NCBI RefSeq assembly: GCF_030325625.1
Contig: NZ_JACAIS010000005.1
Coordinates: 248,001 to 312,000 of the forward strand
Source: Sphingobacterium sp. N143
Lineage (GTDB): Bacteria > Bacteroidota > Bacteroidia > Sphingobacteriales > Sphingobacteriaceae
DNA length: 64,000 bases
Reading direction: 5' to 3'
The stretch's first letter is position 1. Each line of letters starts with the position of its first letter. The translations under genes were made by a program, and so were the position numbers. Under the pieces are notes generated by a model. It had not been told where the DNA came from and searched no databases. It saw only the letters and a program-made list of their open reading frames with translations. Of this stretch, positions 27,614 through 36,612 are shown in pieces.

Positions 27614-28080
27614 TGATCGTTTATCGCCTCGCCAATAAAAAGTATAAAGACACTACATTATCAGGCATTGGCGCTGAAAAAGTAGGTGGCCGGTGGAACG
27701 AAGTTGGGACAAGAGCAGTCTATTGTTCTGAAAATATTTCACTGGCACTCCTGGAATATTATGTGCATTCCGATAACATCGCCAATCTTCCCAAAGAAAT
27801 ACTGATTGCTAAGATTACGTATCCGGACAGCTTTGTGGTGCAGCAGATCAGTGCCCTACCCGAGCGTTGGGATCAATATCCCTATTCTTCCAAAACCACG
27901 CAGGTGTTCACGGCTTTAGCCGCAGACCGGGATTTCTTTGCCTTACGCGTGCCATCGACTATTGTCCCTTTAGAATACAATATTATTCTCAATCCACTCT
28001 ATAAAGCATTCGGCCAAGTGGAGATCATCGATTTTATTGACCTGTCAATTGACCAAAGATTAAAATCAAGTACACATTAA
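27613..28080 (+). CDS. RES-domain toxin (NAD+-degrading)
   Basis: 155 residues, cytoplasmic. The RES domain spans almost the whole protein: VYRLA with the first conserved Arg at the N-terminus, GGRWNEVGTRAVYCSENISLALLE (quoted here in two parts in the family as GGRWN and YCSE..ALLE) with the conserved Arg and Glu, and the late RVPSTIVPLEYN stretch. Length and motif order match type II RES toxins, which deplete NAD+ and stop growth. The gene starts on the last base of the antitoxin stop codon. The predicted active-site residues appear intact, so the toxin is probably functional. The pair may protect the neighbouring operon from loss or take part in an abortive response (inference). Confidence 0.93.
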   Translation: MIVYRLANKKYKDTTLSGIGAEKVGGRWNEVGTRAVYCSENISLALLEYYVHSDNIANLPKEILIAKITYPDSFVVQQISALPERWDQYPYSSKTTQVFTALAADRDFFALRVPSTIVPLEYNIILNPLYKAFGQVEIIDFIDLSIDQRLKSSTH

Positions 28081-28230
28081 GGGAGCTGCGCTGTATATGC
28101 TAACGGCGGACAGGGACAGGATCTGCTATGTACCCGCCATGAGCTTATCTCACATATCACTGAAATCGGCTATTTTCCCTGAAGCTATTTTCTGCTACTT
28201 TAGCCACTCATAGTGCTCATAAAGAAGAAA

Positions 28231-29700
28231 ATGATCAAATCGACTCTCACAGCTATAATAATCCTCTTTTGCATGACCGCCTGCGCAGGAGAACCGCAAC
28301 CACAGGCAACTGCAGAACAGAAGCCCATCACCTGGATACCTCTGCGGACCAAAGGCAATCAGTTCGTCTATGTGGACAGCGCTTTCAATAAACAGTTGAA
28401 ACAAACATTCTATCATGCCCAACCTTTTACGGTTACAGGTTATGCCCTGGTAGGGGATGAGAAGAATCAGCGTGCAGTTATTAATTTCAAAGGAGATCTT
28501 ATGGAAGATTATTCAACCGCTGACCTTCAACTGCTGCCACTTGGCAAGCTGACCTTATTGATGAAGCGGCAGGAATATGATAAAAAGCTACCTTTCTGGA
28601 AATGGAACTGGCACATCATGGGGGGCGATGTAGAAAAAACAGCCACCTATGTTCAAGTTGAGATCCGTGTATTGGAAACCGGGCAAGTCCTGCTGCACAA
28701 AGATATTCCCTATGATCAAAACAGCTATAATCTGGCAGCTTACAGTTTAGATGACAGCCATGTTGTCCTGAACCAGGAGCTATACCGGATAGACAAGCAA
28801 CGTTTTAAAAAAGTCAAGGGGAATATTGAGGCTGTGCTGGAAAATGGCCGTTATATCCCGGCAAGCACCGCTAGTTTTTCGATTTATGACATCCGGCATC
28901 AAGACGCTACACAATCAGGTTTGAGCGGTACAGACGCGATCAGTCTCCATTGGAAAAACCAGTCCTTGGTGCTGGACTCCATCAATCAGGAACGTTATAC
29001 CCCATCCATCCCAAAACTGCTGAAAGACAGAACCTCGGGCGATACCTATGCCTTCCCCCAATACGACAAAGCCTTTCCGAAGCAGATCCGGCAGGCCAGG
29101 CCCAAACAGCTCGCTTTTTTAAACGAGGTTACCCTGGTATATTCTGTCGCCAATTCACCTTATTTTATCCTCGGAAAGTTCAACTACGACGATGATATCT
29201 GGGCGTACGAATGGTTGTACATCGATAAAGACGGTAATTTATTGGACCAAATTCAGGTGAACGACTTTTTCATACTGGATCAGGTAGGCAATCTGGTATG
29301 GCCGGACAAACAGCTCTTATTTACAGCGAACACACTTAAAAAAGACTGGAAAACAGGTAAAATAAAATACCACTACCAGATGGATGACCGCTATCTCATC
29401 GACGTCAAAAAGGGTGAACTTGATCCAACCATGGGGCTTTGGAATGCCGCGCAGAAAAATTGGGACCTATTACCCGATTTCAACCATATTGAAGTCTTGA
29501 ATGGCCCGCAGCAGATTTTGGCTCTACAGGAACACAGCGATGGCCCATATATCCTGTACAACAATAAGACAAAACAGCGTATCGGCTCAAAAAGCTATCA
29601 TTCCATTTATGCTGATGGATTGGTCCAGGTAAAAGGTGAGGGATCCGTGAAGGAGTATTATTATATTGACATCGCTACAGGCCGAGAATACAAAGAATAA
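28231..29700 (+). CDS. Hypothetical lipoprotein, possibly WG-repeat-like
   Basis: 489 residues from the ATG at 28231; an in-frame GTG at 28213 is less likely because AAGAAG lies just before the ATG. A lipoprotein signal ends in MTAC (about residue 17). The mature protein is built from repeated strands with aromatic residues: FVYVDSAFNKQ, YALVGDEKNQRAVINFKGD, WLYIDKDGNLLDQ and YYYIDIATGREYKE. These resemble WG (KWG) repeats, which form beta-propeller or beta-solenoid surfaces, but the repeats are irregular and the match is weak. No enzyme motif is visible. Single gene, followed by a terminator. The function is unknown. Confidence 0.75.
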   Translation: MIKSTLTAIIILFCMTACAGEPQPQATAEQKPITWIPLRTKGNQFVYVDSAFNKQLKQTFYHAQPFTVTGYALVGDEKNQRAVINFKGDLMEDYSTADLQLLPLGKLTLLMKRQEYDKKLPFWKWNWHIMGGDVEKTATYVQVEIRVLETGQVLLHKDIPYDQNSYNLAAYSLDDSHVVLNQELYRIDKQRFKKVKGNIEAVLENGRYIPASTASFSIYDIRHQDATQSGLSGTDAISLHWKNQSLVLDSINQERYTPSIPKLLKDRTSGDTYAFPQYDKAFPKQIRQARPKQLAFLNEVTLVYSVANSPYFILGKFNYDDDIWAYEWLYIDKDGNLLDQIQVNDFFILDQVGNLVWPDKQLLFTANTLKKDWKTGKIKYHYQMDDRYLIDVKKGELDPTMGLWNAAQKNWDLLPDFNHIEVLNGPQQILALQEHSDGPYILYNNKTKQRIGSKSYHSIYADGLVQVKGEGSVKEYYYIDIATGREYKE

Positions 29701-29732
29701 ACCCCCATTGTGCCTGGGCACAATCGGGGTTT
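29699..29732. terminator. Hairpin terminator between convergent genes
   Basis: AAACCCC and GGGGTTT enclose ATTGTGC and GCACAAT, separated only by one C-C mismatch. The loop is short. The hairpin follows the stop of the lipoprotein gene and precedes the stop of the leftward phosphatase gene by 25 bases, so it may serve both. T tracts are short on either side. Confidence 0.7.
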
Positions 29733-29756
29733 GAAAATATAAAGGAAAATTGAAAA

Positions 29757-31649
29757 CTATTTCGCGGCTTCCAATAACTTGTGGAAAATCGCTGTATTAT
29801 CGTAGACACCTTGGAACAGGAAAGATCTTGCGCCATACGCAAATACCGGAACGAAAGCATTCGTATGGTCATTGCTACTAAAATTGACCATCACACGTCC
29901 TGATTTACGGTCCGAATCCAGCACCGTAAGCCCCCCTGTTTCATGGTCGGCAGTGACGACAACCAGCATCTCCGGGTCCTGATCCGCCAGCTTTAAAGCC
30001 TCAGCTACCGTATTGTCGAAATCCAGGGTTTCCATAATGGAATACTTCAGATCATTGGCATGGCCGGCATAATCGATCTGTGCCGACTCAGCCATCAGGA
30101 AGAAAGGTTTCTTGTCCCGGGAAAGGAATTTGACACCATCCAGCATGGACTGGGTCAAAATGGGCGGACGGCCATCTTTTACGGGCTTTACCAGTTCGTC
30201 CGACAGGAAAACAATCTGTTTCCCTCCCTGTTGGTCCAGGGTATTTTCCCGCACCGAAACGCCGGAGTACCCCTTCCAGTCGCGCTTGCTTTTCAGCCAG
30301 TCGGGCTTTCCACCGAGGATAAAATCCATGGTTGACTGCTGAAATTGCCCCAGGATGGATTCACTCTCATTTCGTTCCTGCTGATGGGCGTAGAAAACTG
30401 CTGGTGTTGCATCGGTCACATCACCGATGCTGATGACCCCAGTTTTCCAGCCACGATCGGCCAATACCGCTGCCACACTAGGCAGAGGCTGACCCTGGGC
30501 ATCCACAGCGATGGACCGGTTATTGACTTTTTGTCCGGTAGCAATGGCCGAGCCACCTGCTGCCGAATCGGTATTGTCCGTATTCAAAGCTTCAGTCTGC
30601 GAAAGCCCCACACGTTTGAGCGCTGTCATATTTAATGCACCGCCATTTGCCAAGGCCGCTGCCTTCACTGCTGCAAGCCCCATACCATCGCCAATCAAGA
30701 GCAGCACACGTTTTACAGGGCGGTCCTGTCCATCGTATTGAAAACTGGGTTTATAAAGCGCTTGCGGTTTTTCCAACTGAAATGACGAACGCTCATGCTG
30801 GTCAAGAAATAGCTCCAGGGTCTTCGGGCGGTCCGTGTTGATCCAGTATACCCCCAGGTTGATAAGCTGTTGCCAGGCATTTGGGCTATCGTGCGTCCCA
30901 TAAAAACGAAAACGGAGACCCAGCGAATCCGCCTTGGCAATAGCCTGCCTGATCGCTGGAATATTTTCGGGCAGTCCCTTGCCGTTCCAATCCGTATAAT
31001 CCTTCAGGTCGGCACTGATCAGGCCGGTCTGTGCCAGGCTCGCAGCATCATAGTCCCAGTTGACTTCGCCATCAAAAAACAACCATTTGGGATAATCCTT
31101 GAATCCAGCTGGCTTGGGACGCCCACCGGTCACGATGACCTTAACGGCATTGGGATTTTTAAGCGGATTGAACAGATCGCCATATTGTTCAAGTGCTTTG
31201 ACAAGAACGGGCAATACCTGTTTATAATTTTCTTTTACGTCAATCAGAAGCTGAAGCTGTTTTGATTGATCTGCAAAGGCGGTTCCGCCATTTTTGCGGC
31301 ATAGCTTAGCAACAGGATCCAGATAAAGCGCCTTTAGTGTGTTTTCTGTCTTGATTTCCTTTGCATCATGCGCAACCATCAATTGCCCATTGCGCAGAAA
31401 AATATCCGCTTCAATGGATTGCATACCCGAATAATAGGCCGTATAGAAAGGTTGACTCTGCCAATAATCGTTATGACTATGGCCAGCATAAGGGGTAGCT
31501 CCCGCCTTTTCTTTCTCCCGGCTGAACATCAGTTGCTCAAATTTTTCATTGAGTGTTTGTGCGGAAGACCCCAGAGGTCCTCCGCACAAGCTAGCGATGA
31601 TCAATAAGCCACCCAATTTAGTTTGGAAGACTTTTGAAACGTTTACCAT
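29757..31649 (-). CDS. Fusion of PI-PLC/GDPD-like phosphodiesterase with alkaline phosphatase
   Basis: 630 residues with a signal peptide (about 1-30). The N-terminal domain (about 50-285) is of the phosphatidylinositol-PLC/glycerophosphodiesterase barrel type: YAGHSHNDYWQ, then SIEADIFLRNGQLMVAHD with metal and acid-base residues. The C-terminal domain (about 310-630) is a metal-dependent alkaline phosphatase: LIGDGMG, TDSAAGGSA with Ser362 as phospho-acceptor, IDYAGHAND, and VVTADHETGG. Both active sites look intact. One polypeptide could cut a phosphodiester and then free the phosphate from the monoester, in the periplasm. It overlaps the susD gene by 7 bases, so it belongs to the susC-susD operon. 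The substrate is unknown; glycerophosphodiesters, inositol phosphates or phosphorylated glycans are possible. Confidence 0.9.
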   Translation of the reverse strand: MVNVSKVFQTKLGGLLIIASLCGGPLGSSAQTLNEKFEQLMFSREKEKAGATPYAGHSHNDYWQSQPFYTAYYSGMQSIEADIFLRNGQLMVAHDAKEIKTENTLKALYLDPVAKLCRKNGGTAFADQSKQLQLLIDVKENYKQVLPVLVKALEQYGDLFNPLKNPNAVKVIVTGGRPKPAGFKDYPKWLFFDGEVNWDYDAASLAQTGLISADLKDYTDWNGKGLPENIPAIRQAIAKADSLGLRFRFYGTHDSPNAWQQLINLGVYWINTDRPKTLELFLDQHERSSFQLEKPQALYKPSFQYDGQDRPVKRVLLLIGDGMGLAAVKAAALANGGALNMTALKRVGLSQTEALNTDNTDSAAGGSAIATGQKVNNRSIAVDAQGQPLPSVAAVLADRGWKTGVISIGDVTDATPAVFYAHQQERNESESILGQFQQSTMDFILGGKPDWLKSKRDWKGYSGVSVRENTLDQQGGKQIVFLSDELVKPVKDGRPPILTQSMLDGVKFLSRDKKPFFLMAESAQIDYAGHANDLKYSIMETLDFDNTVAEALKLADQDPEMLVVVTADHETGGLTVLDSDRKSGRVMVNFSSNDHTNAFVPVFAYGARSFLFQGVYDNTAIFHKLLEAAK

Positions 31650-33199
31650 CCTTGATTTTGTTTAATCAAACCTGCACTATTATCGACTTCCCTGCGCGGT
31701 ACAGCCCACACATGGTGAATTTTCGGATCAAATTTACGACCTGCAAACTCGACAGGCATGCCTGAACCATTCTTCATCGCATAGGTATGAAGTGGCTTAG
31801 CATAGGTATCCTGTGCATCACCCCAGCGTACCAGATCGCGGTGACGGTCTGCAAATTCCCCGGCCAGTTCATTACGGCGTTCGCGTTTCAGATCAGCCAA
31901 AGTCATGCCCGTCTTTTCAATCAGTTTGGCACGTTTACGGATCATATTCAATTCTTTATCTCCCGCTCCGGCACCATTGAGCATAATCGAAGCTTCGGCC
32001 TTGATTAATAAGATCTCTGCAAAACGGATCAAAGGCACATTCAGATCCGTGGCCATGTGATTTCCATTTGGACTCACATGCCCAGTTTTTACTGGATCAG
32101 TATGCGAGAAAGGCTCCATATACTTATTGAACTGCATGTCACAGGTCGCGGAACTTGCCGGCTCGAATACCCGCTCTTTGCCAAAGAAAACAAATTTATC
32201 GCCCGGTTTTAAAATAGTTGCTGCGCGACGTTCATCCCCCGCTTCATAAGAATCATACAACTCTTTCGTTGGCATGTAATACCCCCAACCGTTGTATAAG
32301 CCCCAGGCACCATTGGTCAGCATTACACCCGGTAAAATCGAGCCCCAGCCATCTGTCCCTGCTGCTGTACTCGTGACAGACCAGATATATTCAGGACCCC
32401 AGTTATTTGATGCTTTGAAGACATCCTTAAAATTAGGTTCAAGTCCACGTTTACCTTGGTTAATAACCATATCAGCATAGAGAATAGCATTTTTGTAATC
32501 TTTCTTATATAGGTACATTTTGGAAAGCACCGCCCATGCCGCCACTTTATGCGCCCGGCCATAATCCGCTTCTTCCAGTTCATTGAAAAAAGGCAATTGA
32601 TCAGCAGCTTCTTTCAGCAGCTTTTCTATATGACGATAATTTTCTTCGATATTAGCTGCTCTAGGTGTAGCCTTTTCGTTATCCATATTTTCAACAGTAA
32701 CGATAGGTACTCCGGCGCGTTCATCTGCATAGTTAGCAGCCAACTGAAAGTACATATAACCGGCATTAAAATTGGCTTCGCCCAGGATACGTTTCTTTAA
32801 GGCTTCATCCATGGAGATCGAAGGAACATAGCGCAAGATATCATTGGCCTGTTTGATAATGGCATAGCGCATTTGCCATTGTGACTCAGTGTAGCCACCA
32901 CCAATATAATTGCTGTTAAACGTACGGATATTCTCAGCCTGCGCATTATTTCTTCCGGTGACCATATCGTCGCTGGCATTCATAAACCAGGCAAACCCAC
33001 GGCCATAGAAATCCTCTTCATCATAGAGGTAATAGAGCCCATTAGCCCCTTTTATCGCATCTTCTTTCGTTTTCCAAAAACTTGCCTTTGACGGAGCTCC
33101 CTCTGGCAGGATATCCAATTTGTTGGTACAAGATTGAAAAGACATTCCCATGCTTCCTATAAGCAGGGCAAAACATATATTTCGAGTTATTTTTTTCAT
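31643..33199 (-). CDS. SusD/RagB family outer-membrane lipoprotein
   Basis: 518 residues from the ATG at 33199, chosen because it starts the lipoprotein signal (MKKITRNICFALLIG, lipobox SFQSC); an upstream in-frame start at 33229 adds ten residues with no role. SusD features: ILPEGAPSKASFWKTKEDAIKGANGLYYL at the N-terminus (quoted as family motif ASFWKT..A..G.NGLY), GEANFNAGYMYFQLAANYADE in the TPR-like part, and LKRERRNELAGEFADRHRDLVRWGD at the C-terminus. It partners the SusC encoded 99 bases upstream. The phosphatase fusion follows with a 7-base overlap, which ties this uptake system to a phosphorus-containing substrate (inference). Confidence 0.95.
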   Translation of the reverse strand: MKKITRNICFALLIGSMGMSFQSCTNKLDILPEGAPSKASFWKTKEDAIKGANGLYYLYDEEDFYGRGFAWFMNASDDMVTGRNNAQAENIRTFNSNYIGGGYTESQWQMRYAIIKQANDILRYVPSISMDEALKKRILGEANFNAGYMYFQLAANYADERAGVPIVTVENMDNEKATPRAANIEENYRHIEKLLKEAADQLPFFNELEEADYGRAHKVAAWAVLSKMYLYKKDYKNAILYADMVINQGKRGLEPNFKDVFKASNNWGPEYIWSVTSTAAGTDGWGSILPGVMLTNGAWGLYNGWGYYMPTKELYDSYEAGDERRAATILKPGDKFVFFGKERVFEPASSATCDMQFNKYMEPFSHTDPVKTGHVSPNGNHMATDLNVPLIRFAEILLIKAEASIMLNGAGAGDKELNMIRKRAKLIEKTGMTLADLKRERRNELAGEFADRHRDLVRWGDAQDTYAKPLHTYAMKNGSGMPVEFAGRKFDPKIHHVWAVPRREVDNSAGLIKQNQGW

Positions 33200-33298
33200 T
33201 GGAGTATTTTTTAAATATGCACAGGACAATCAAGTTTAATCATTCGGTTCACCGATTTGAAAAACCTATATCATCCTTCATTTTATCCAAATTTGAGA

Positions 33299-36200
33299 TT
33301 AAAAAGTGACCGCTGCTCCCAACATAAATGTACGTGACTGCGGATAACGGCCCGCATCAACACCATAATCGTTCATCCCGACCTCAGGATCCATTCCCGT
33401 ATATTTCGTCACGGTAAACAGGTTGGTTGCCGAAGCAAAGAACCGTAATTTCTGCAACTTATATTTTTGAGTCAGCTCCTGTGGAAGCGTATATCCAACA
33501 ACAAAGTTTTTTAAACGGAGATACGATCCATTTTCCACATAGAAATCCGATACATTGGAGAAGTTACCATTCGGATCTTTTACCGATACACGCGGTATAT
33601 TGGAGTTTGGATTGCTTTCTGAGTACGCATTCTTAATTTCCTCAAACATATTGTAAGGCTGCCCAGATGCTGCATTTAGACCGGTATATTTCAAGGTATT
33701 GAACAATTTATTCCCTTGAACTCCCTGGAAAAAGATATTGACATCAAAGTTCTTATAGCTACCATTGAATGTCAATCCGTAATTAAAATCCGGATAGGCA
33801 CTTCCCAAGAATACACGATCCTTATCATCAATTACGCCATCTCCATTTTGATCCACAAATTTCATGTCCCCGGCCTGGGCGTTAGGTTGTATTTTAGTTC
33901 CATTACTGCCTTTATACTGCTCAGCCTCCTGATTGGACCTAAATAGACCTGCAGTTTCCAAGCCATAGTACGAATACAGTGGCTGCCCCGGTTCGGTCAA
34001 TAAAGGTTTCAATATGCCGCGGTAATCAATCTGTGAGGTTATTTTTGGAAATTCGTCAATTAAATAATCCACATTATTGGAGATCTTGTTGACTGAAGCT
34101 GAAATATTATATTGGAAAGCAGCATCTGATTTGCTGCTATAGCTCACAGCAAGTTCAATTCCTTTGTCCGTAACACGTCCACCATTGACAGTTTTGGTCT
34201 CCAAACCAGTTGTCCCTGCCAATGCGATATCCATCAACATCCGATCTGTCCGCTTAACGAAATAATCCGCATTCAGGGTCAAACGATTATTTAATACACC
34301 GATATCTAAACCAATATTTGTCTGATTCGATTGCGCCCAGGTCAAAATAGGATTGCCCATGATTCTTTCAATGTATCCAGGCATTAACGTTGGTGTTTTA
34401 CCAACCCAGTTGTCCACACGCTGTAATAATGGACTTACAGCCGTAGAGACCAACGTTCCTAAATTACCTAAAATACCATAACTTCCTCTTAATTTCAACG
34501 TATTGATTACTTCGGAATCCGAAAGAAATGCCTCACGGTGGATTGCCCAGGCTCCGGATACAGAACCATAATTCTGGAAACGATTGTCTTTTGCCACCAA
34601 TGAAGTACCATCCCGACGGCCGATCAAGGTCAACATGTAGCGGTTGTCGTAGTTGTAGTTTGCACGCAAAAGATACGATATCAATGCCTGCTCAAGCTTA
34701 CCATCTGCGATAGGCTGAATACGTCCAGCATTGACCAAGTAACGGTAGTTTTTGGCTTCATCATCGAAATTTTCACCCACCACATTACTGTAGTTTTCCG
34801 TTGTTTTTTGATACATATATCCCGCTAAGGCGTCGAAATGGTGCAGACCAAAATCTTTTTCATAGGTCAATGTCTGTTCAGTCAAGATATCTGTCAGACG
34901 ATTGGTATTAACCGCAAGCGAATTGGACATATTGGGTTTTCCAATTTCTGGAATACGTGCCGTAAATTCCTTGAAATCGGTAAATTGCTTTGTATAGGCA
35001 AAGTTTGATTTAAATTTCAAGCCCGGAAGCAATTTAAGCTCAATATAGGGATTGATCAATAAATTATGTACGGGATTATTGACATCCAACCGGCTTAGGT
35101 AAGCCACGGGATTGATTACATCACCATAAGTACCTGGACCGTATTCCACCGGTAATCCAGAGAACTTTCCAGCATCATCATAAACCGATACATTTCTTGG
35201 ATAGTGAATGGCAGATAATACAGCCCCCGTATAGCCGGAACTTGTATTGGCGCCCTGCCCATTGGTAAAGGAGTAGGATATATTTTCACCCAACTTCAAC
35301 CAAGGAGTCACCTGGGTCTGTGAATTTACACGGAAATTATATCGTTTAGAATACGTATTGATCAATATCCCCTCAGCATTTCGGTAGTTGAAGCCAGTGT
35401 AGAAAGAAGATTTCTCATTACCTGCACTCGCCGACAGATTATAATCCTGTACACGTGCCGTACGGAAAATTTCGTCTATCCAATCGGTACGGGTGATCTG
35501 TCCATCCGGATATTTGCTTGCATCAAAAGCCGGGTCACGTGCTACGCCCGCATTGTCGGCCGCCTGATTGGAGATCATGGCACGATCTGCTGCGTTCAGC
35601 GCTTTGATCAAGTTGTGTGCCTTCTGCACACCGTATTTCGCTTCAAAATCAATTTTCAAATCCCCATTCTTACCGCCTTTTGTTGTGATCAGGATAACAC
35701 CACCGGACGCACGTGCTCCATAGACAGCAGCTGCAGCATCCTTCAACACACTAATATCCTGAATGTCGTTGGGGTTCAGCTCCGGGGCCCGCGCCTGAAG
35801 TACACCATCAACAACGTATAAAGGCTGTTCACCATTGATACCGCCCATACCTCGGATATTGATACTCGGTTTAGAAGTTGGATCCCCGCCCTCCGCTGTT
35901 ACTGTAACACCAGGCGTCTTACCTTGCAGCACTTCCCCTATCCCCGCCATGGAGCGGCTGTTTGTTCCTTTCAAATCGGTCGTAGCAACAGCACCGGAAA
36001 CAGTACTTTTACGCTGCGTTCCATAACCAACCACCACGACTTCTTCCAGCTGGCTGGCATCTTCTATTAATGTCACTTGGAGGCTATTGCCCACAATTTG
36101 CTGATCTTGTGTCTTATAGCCCACAAAGCTAAAACGTAAGGTTTCGCCCTGCTTGGCCGACAACTGAAATTGACCTTTTGCATCGGTCACAACGGTCTGT

Positions 36201-36385
36201 CCGGTCTGTACGTTCTTCACATTCACACCAACAATGGTCTGGCCTTGATCTGAAACAACAGTTCCCTTTATCTCATCCTGAAAGAGGGTACTTCCTATAG
36301 CAGATGGAAAAGGTGATTTGACCGGAAATGCTTGTGCCTGATAGGCAATCCCAAGCGCAAGAGGTAGGATTAGAATTTTATTCAT
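33299..36385 (-). CDS. SusC/RagA family TonB-linked outer-membrane transporter
   Basis: 1028 residues. Signal peptide about 1-19 (AQAF), carboxypeptidase-regulatory-like domain about 38-115 (IKGTVVSDQGQTIVGVNV), plug about 120-235 with VVVGYGTQRKSTVSGAV, GKTPGVTVTAEGGDPT, INIRGMGGINGEQPLYVVDG and VYGARASGGVILITTKGGK. The barrel ends in Phe (LGAAVTF). It would import the ligand captured by its SusD partner. First gene of the susC-susD-phosphatase operon. A TATGTTTG box (36482-36489 on the other strand) could be its -7 element. A GH29 fucosidase gene reads away from it on the other side of the same intergenic region. Confidence 0.96.
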   Translation of the reverse strand: MNKILILPLALGIAYQAQAFPVKSPFPSAIGSTLFQDEIKGTVVSDQGQTIVGVNVKNVQTGQTVVTDAKGQFQLSAKQGETLRFSFVGYKTQDQQIVGNSLQVTLIEDASQLEEVVVVGYGTQRKSTVSGAVATTDLKGTNSRSMAGIGEVLQGKTPGVTVTAEGGDPTSKPSINIRGMGGINGEQPLYVVDGVLQARAPELNPNDIQDISVLKDAAAAVYGARASGGVILITTKGGKNGDLKIDFEAKYGVQKAHNLIKALNAADRAMISNQAADNAGVARDPAFDASKYPDGQITRTDWIDEIFRTARVQDYNLSASAGNEKSSFYTGFNYRNAEGILINTYSKRYNFRVNSQTQVTPWLKLGENISYSFTNGQGANTSSGYTGAVLSAIHYPRNVSVYDDAGKFSGLPVEYGPGTYGDVINPVAYLSRLDVNNPVHNLLINPYIELKLLPGLKFKSNFAYTKQFTDFKEFTARIPEIGKPNMSNSLAVNTNRLTDILTEQTLTYEKDFGLHHFDALAGYMYQKTTENYSNVVGENFDDEAKNYRYLVNAGRIQPIADGKLEQALISYLLRANYNYDNRYMLTLIGRRDGTSLVAKDNRFQNYGSVSGAWAIHREAFLSDSEVINTLKLRGSYGILGNLGTLVSTAVSPLLQRVDNWVGKTPTLMPGYIERIMGNPILTWAQSNQTNIGLDIGVLNNRLTLNADYFVKRTDRMLMDIALAGTTGLETKTVNGGRVTDKGIELAVSYSSKSDAAFQYNISASVNKISNNVDYLIDEFPKITSQIDYRGILKPLLTEPGQPLYSYYGLETAGLFRSNQEAEQYKGSNGTKIQPNAQAGDMKFVDQNGDGVIDDKDRVFLGSAYPDFNYGLTFNGSYKNFDVNIFFQGVQGNKLFNTLKYTGLNAASGQPYNMFEEIKNAYSESNPNSNIPRVSVKDPNGNFSNVSDFYVENGSYLRLKNFVVGYTLPQELTQKYKLQKLRFFASATNLFTVTKYTGMDPEVGMNDYGVDAGRYPQSRTFMLGAAVTF

Positions 36386-36612
36386 ATGGATTGATAATTG
36401 GTGGCGAAAGTAGAAAACTCGGGTTATTATAGTTTTAATGTTATGTTAACAAAATATAAACCTAGGTCTACTCCCTTTAATCAAACATAATTTTTTGGTT
36501 TCTATAAAAATAACATATTTTTTCTATTTGTCTACATGTGTATACATTTAAAAACCCAATTTGCTAAATCGAATTTTTCCTTATCTTGCCAGCTCAAACA
36601 GAACAACCTTAT
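36386..36612. promoter_or_regulatory. Divergent promoter region between susC and the second fucosidase gene
   Basis: 227 very AT-rich bases. CAAACATA (36482-36489) is a perfect leftward TAnnTTTG box (read as TATGTTTG) for susC, without a clear -33 TTG. TACATTTA (36543-36550) is a near-match for the rightward fucosidase gene. The shared region suggests co-regulation of uptake and fucose removal. Confidence 0.35.

Noticed and set aside
18458-28230. Integrated mobile element carrying the SNF2 operon and toxin pair
   Set aside because: I found no integrase, transposase, tRNA target or flanking direct repeats. Acquisition by transfer remains possible but is not shown.
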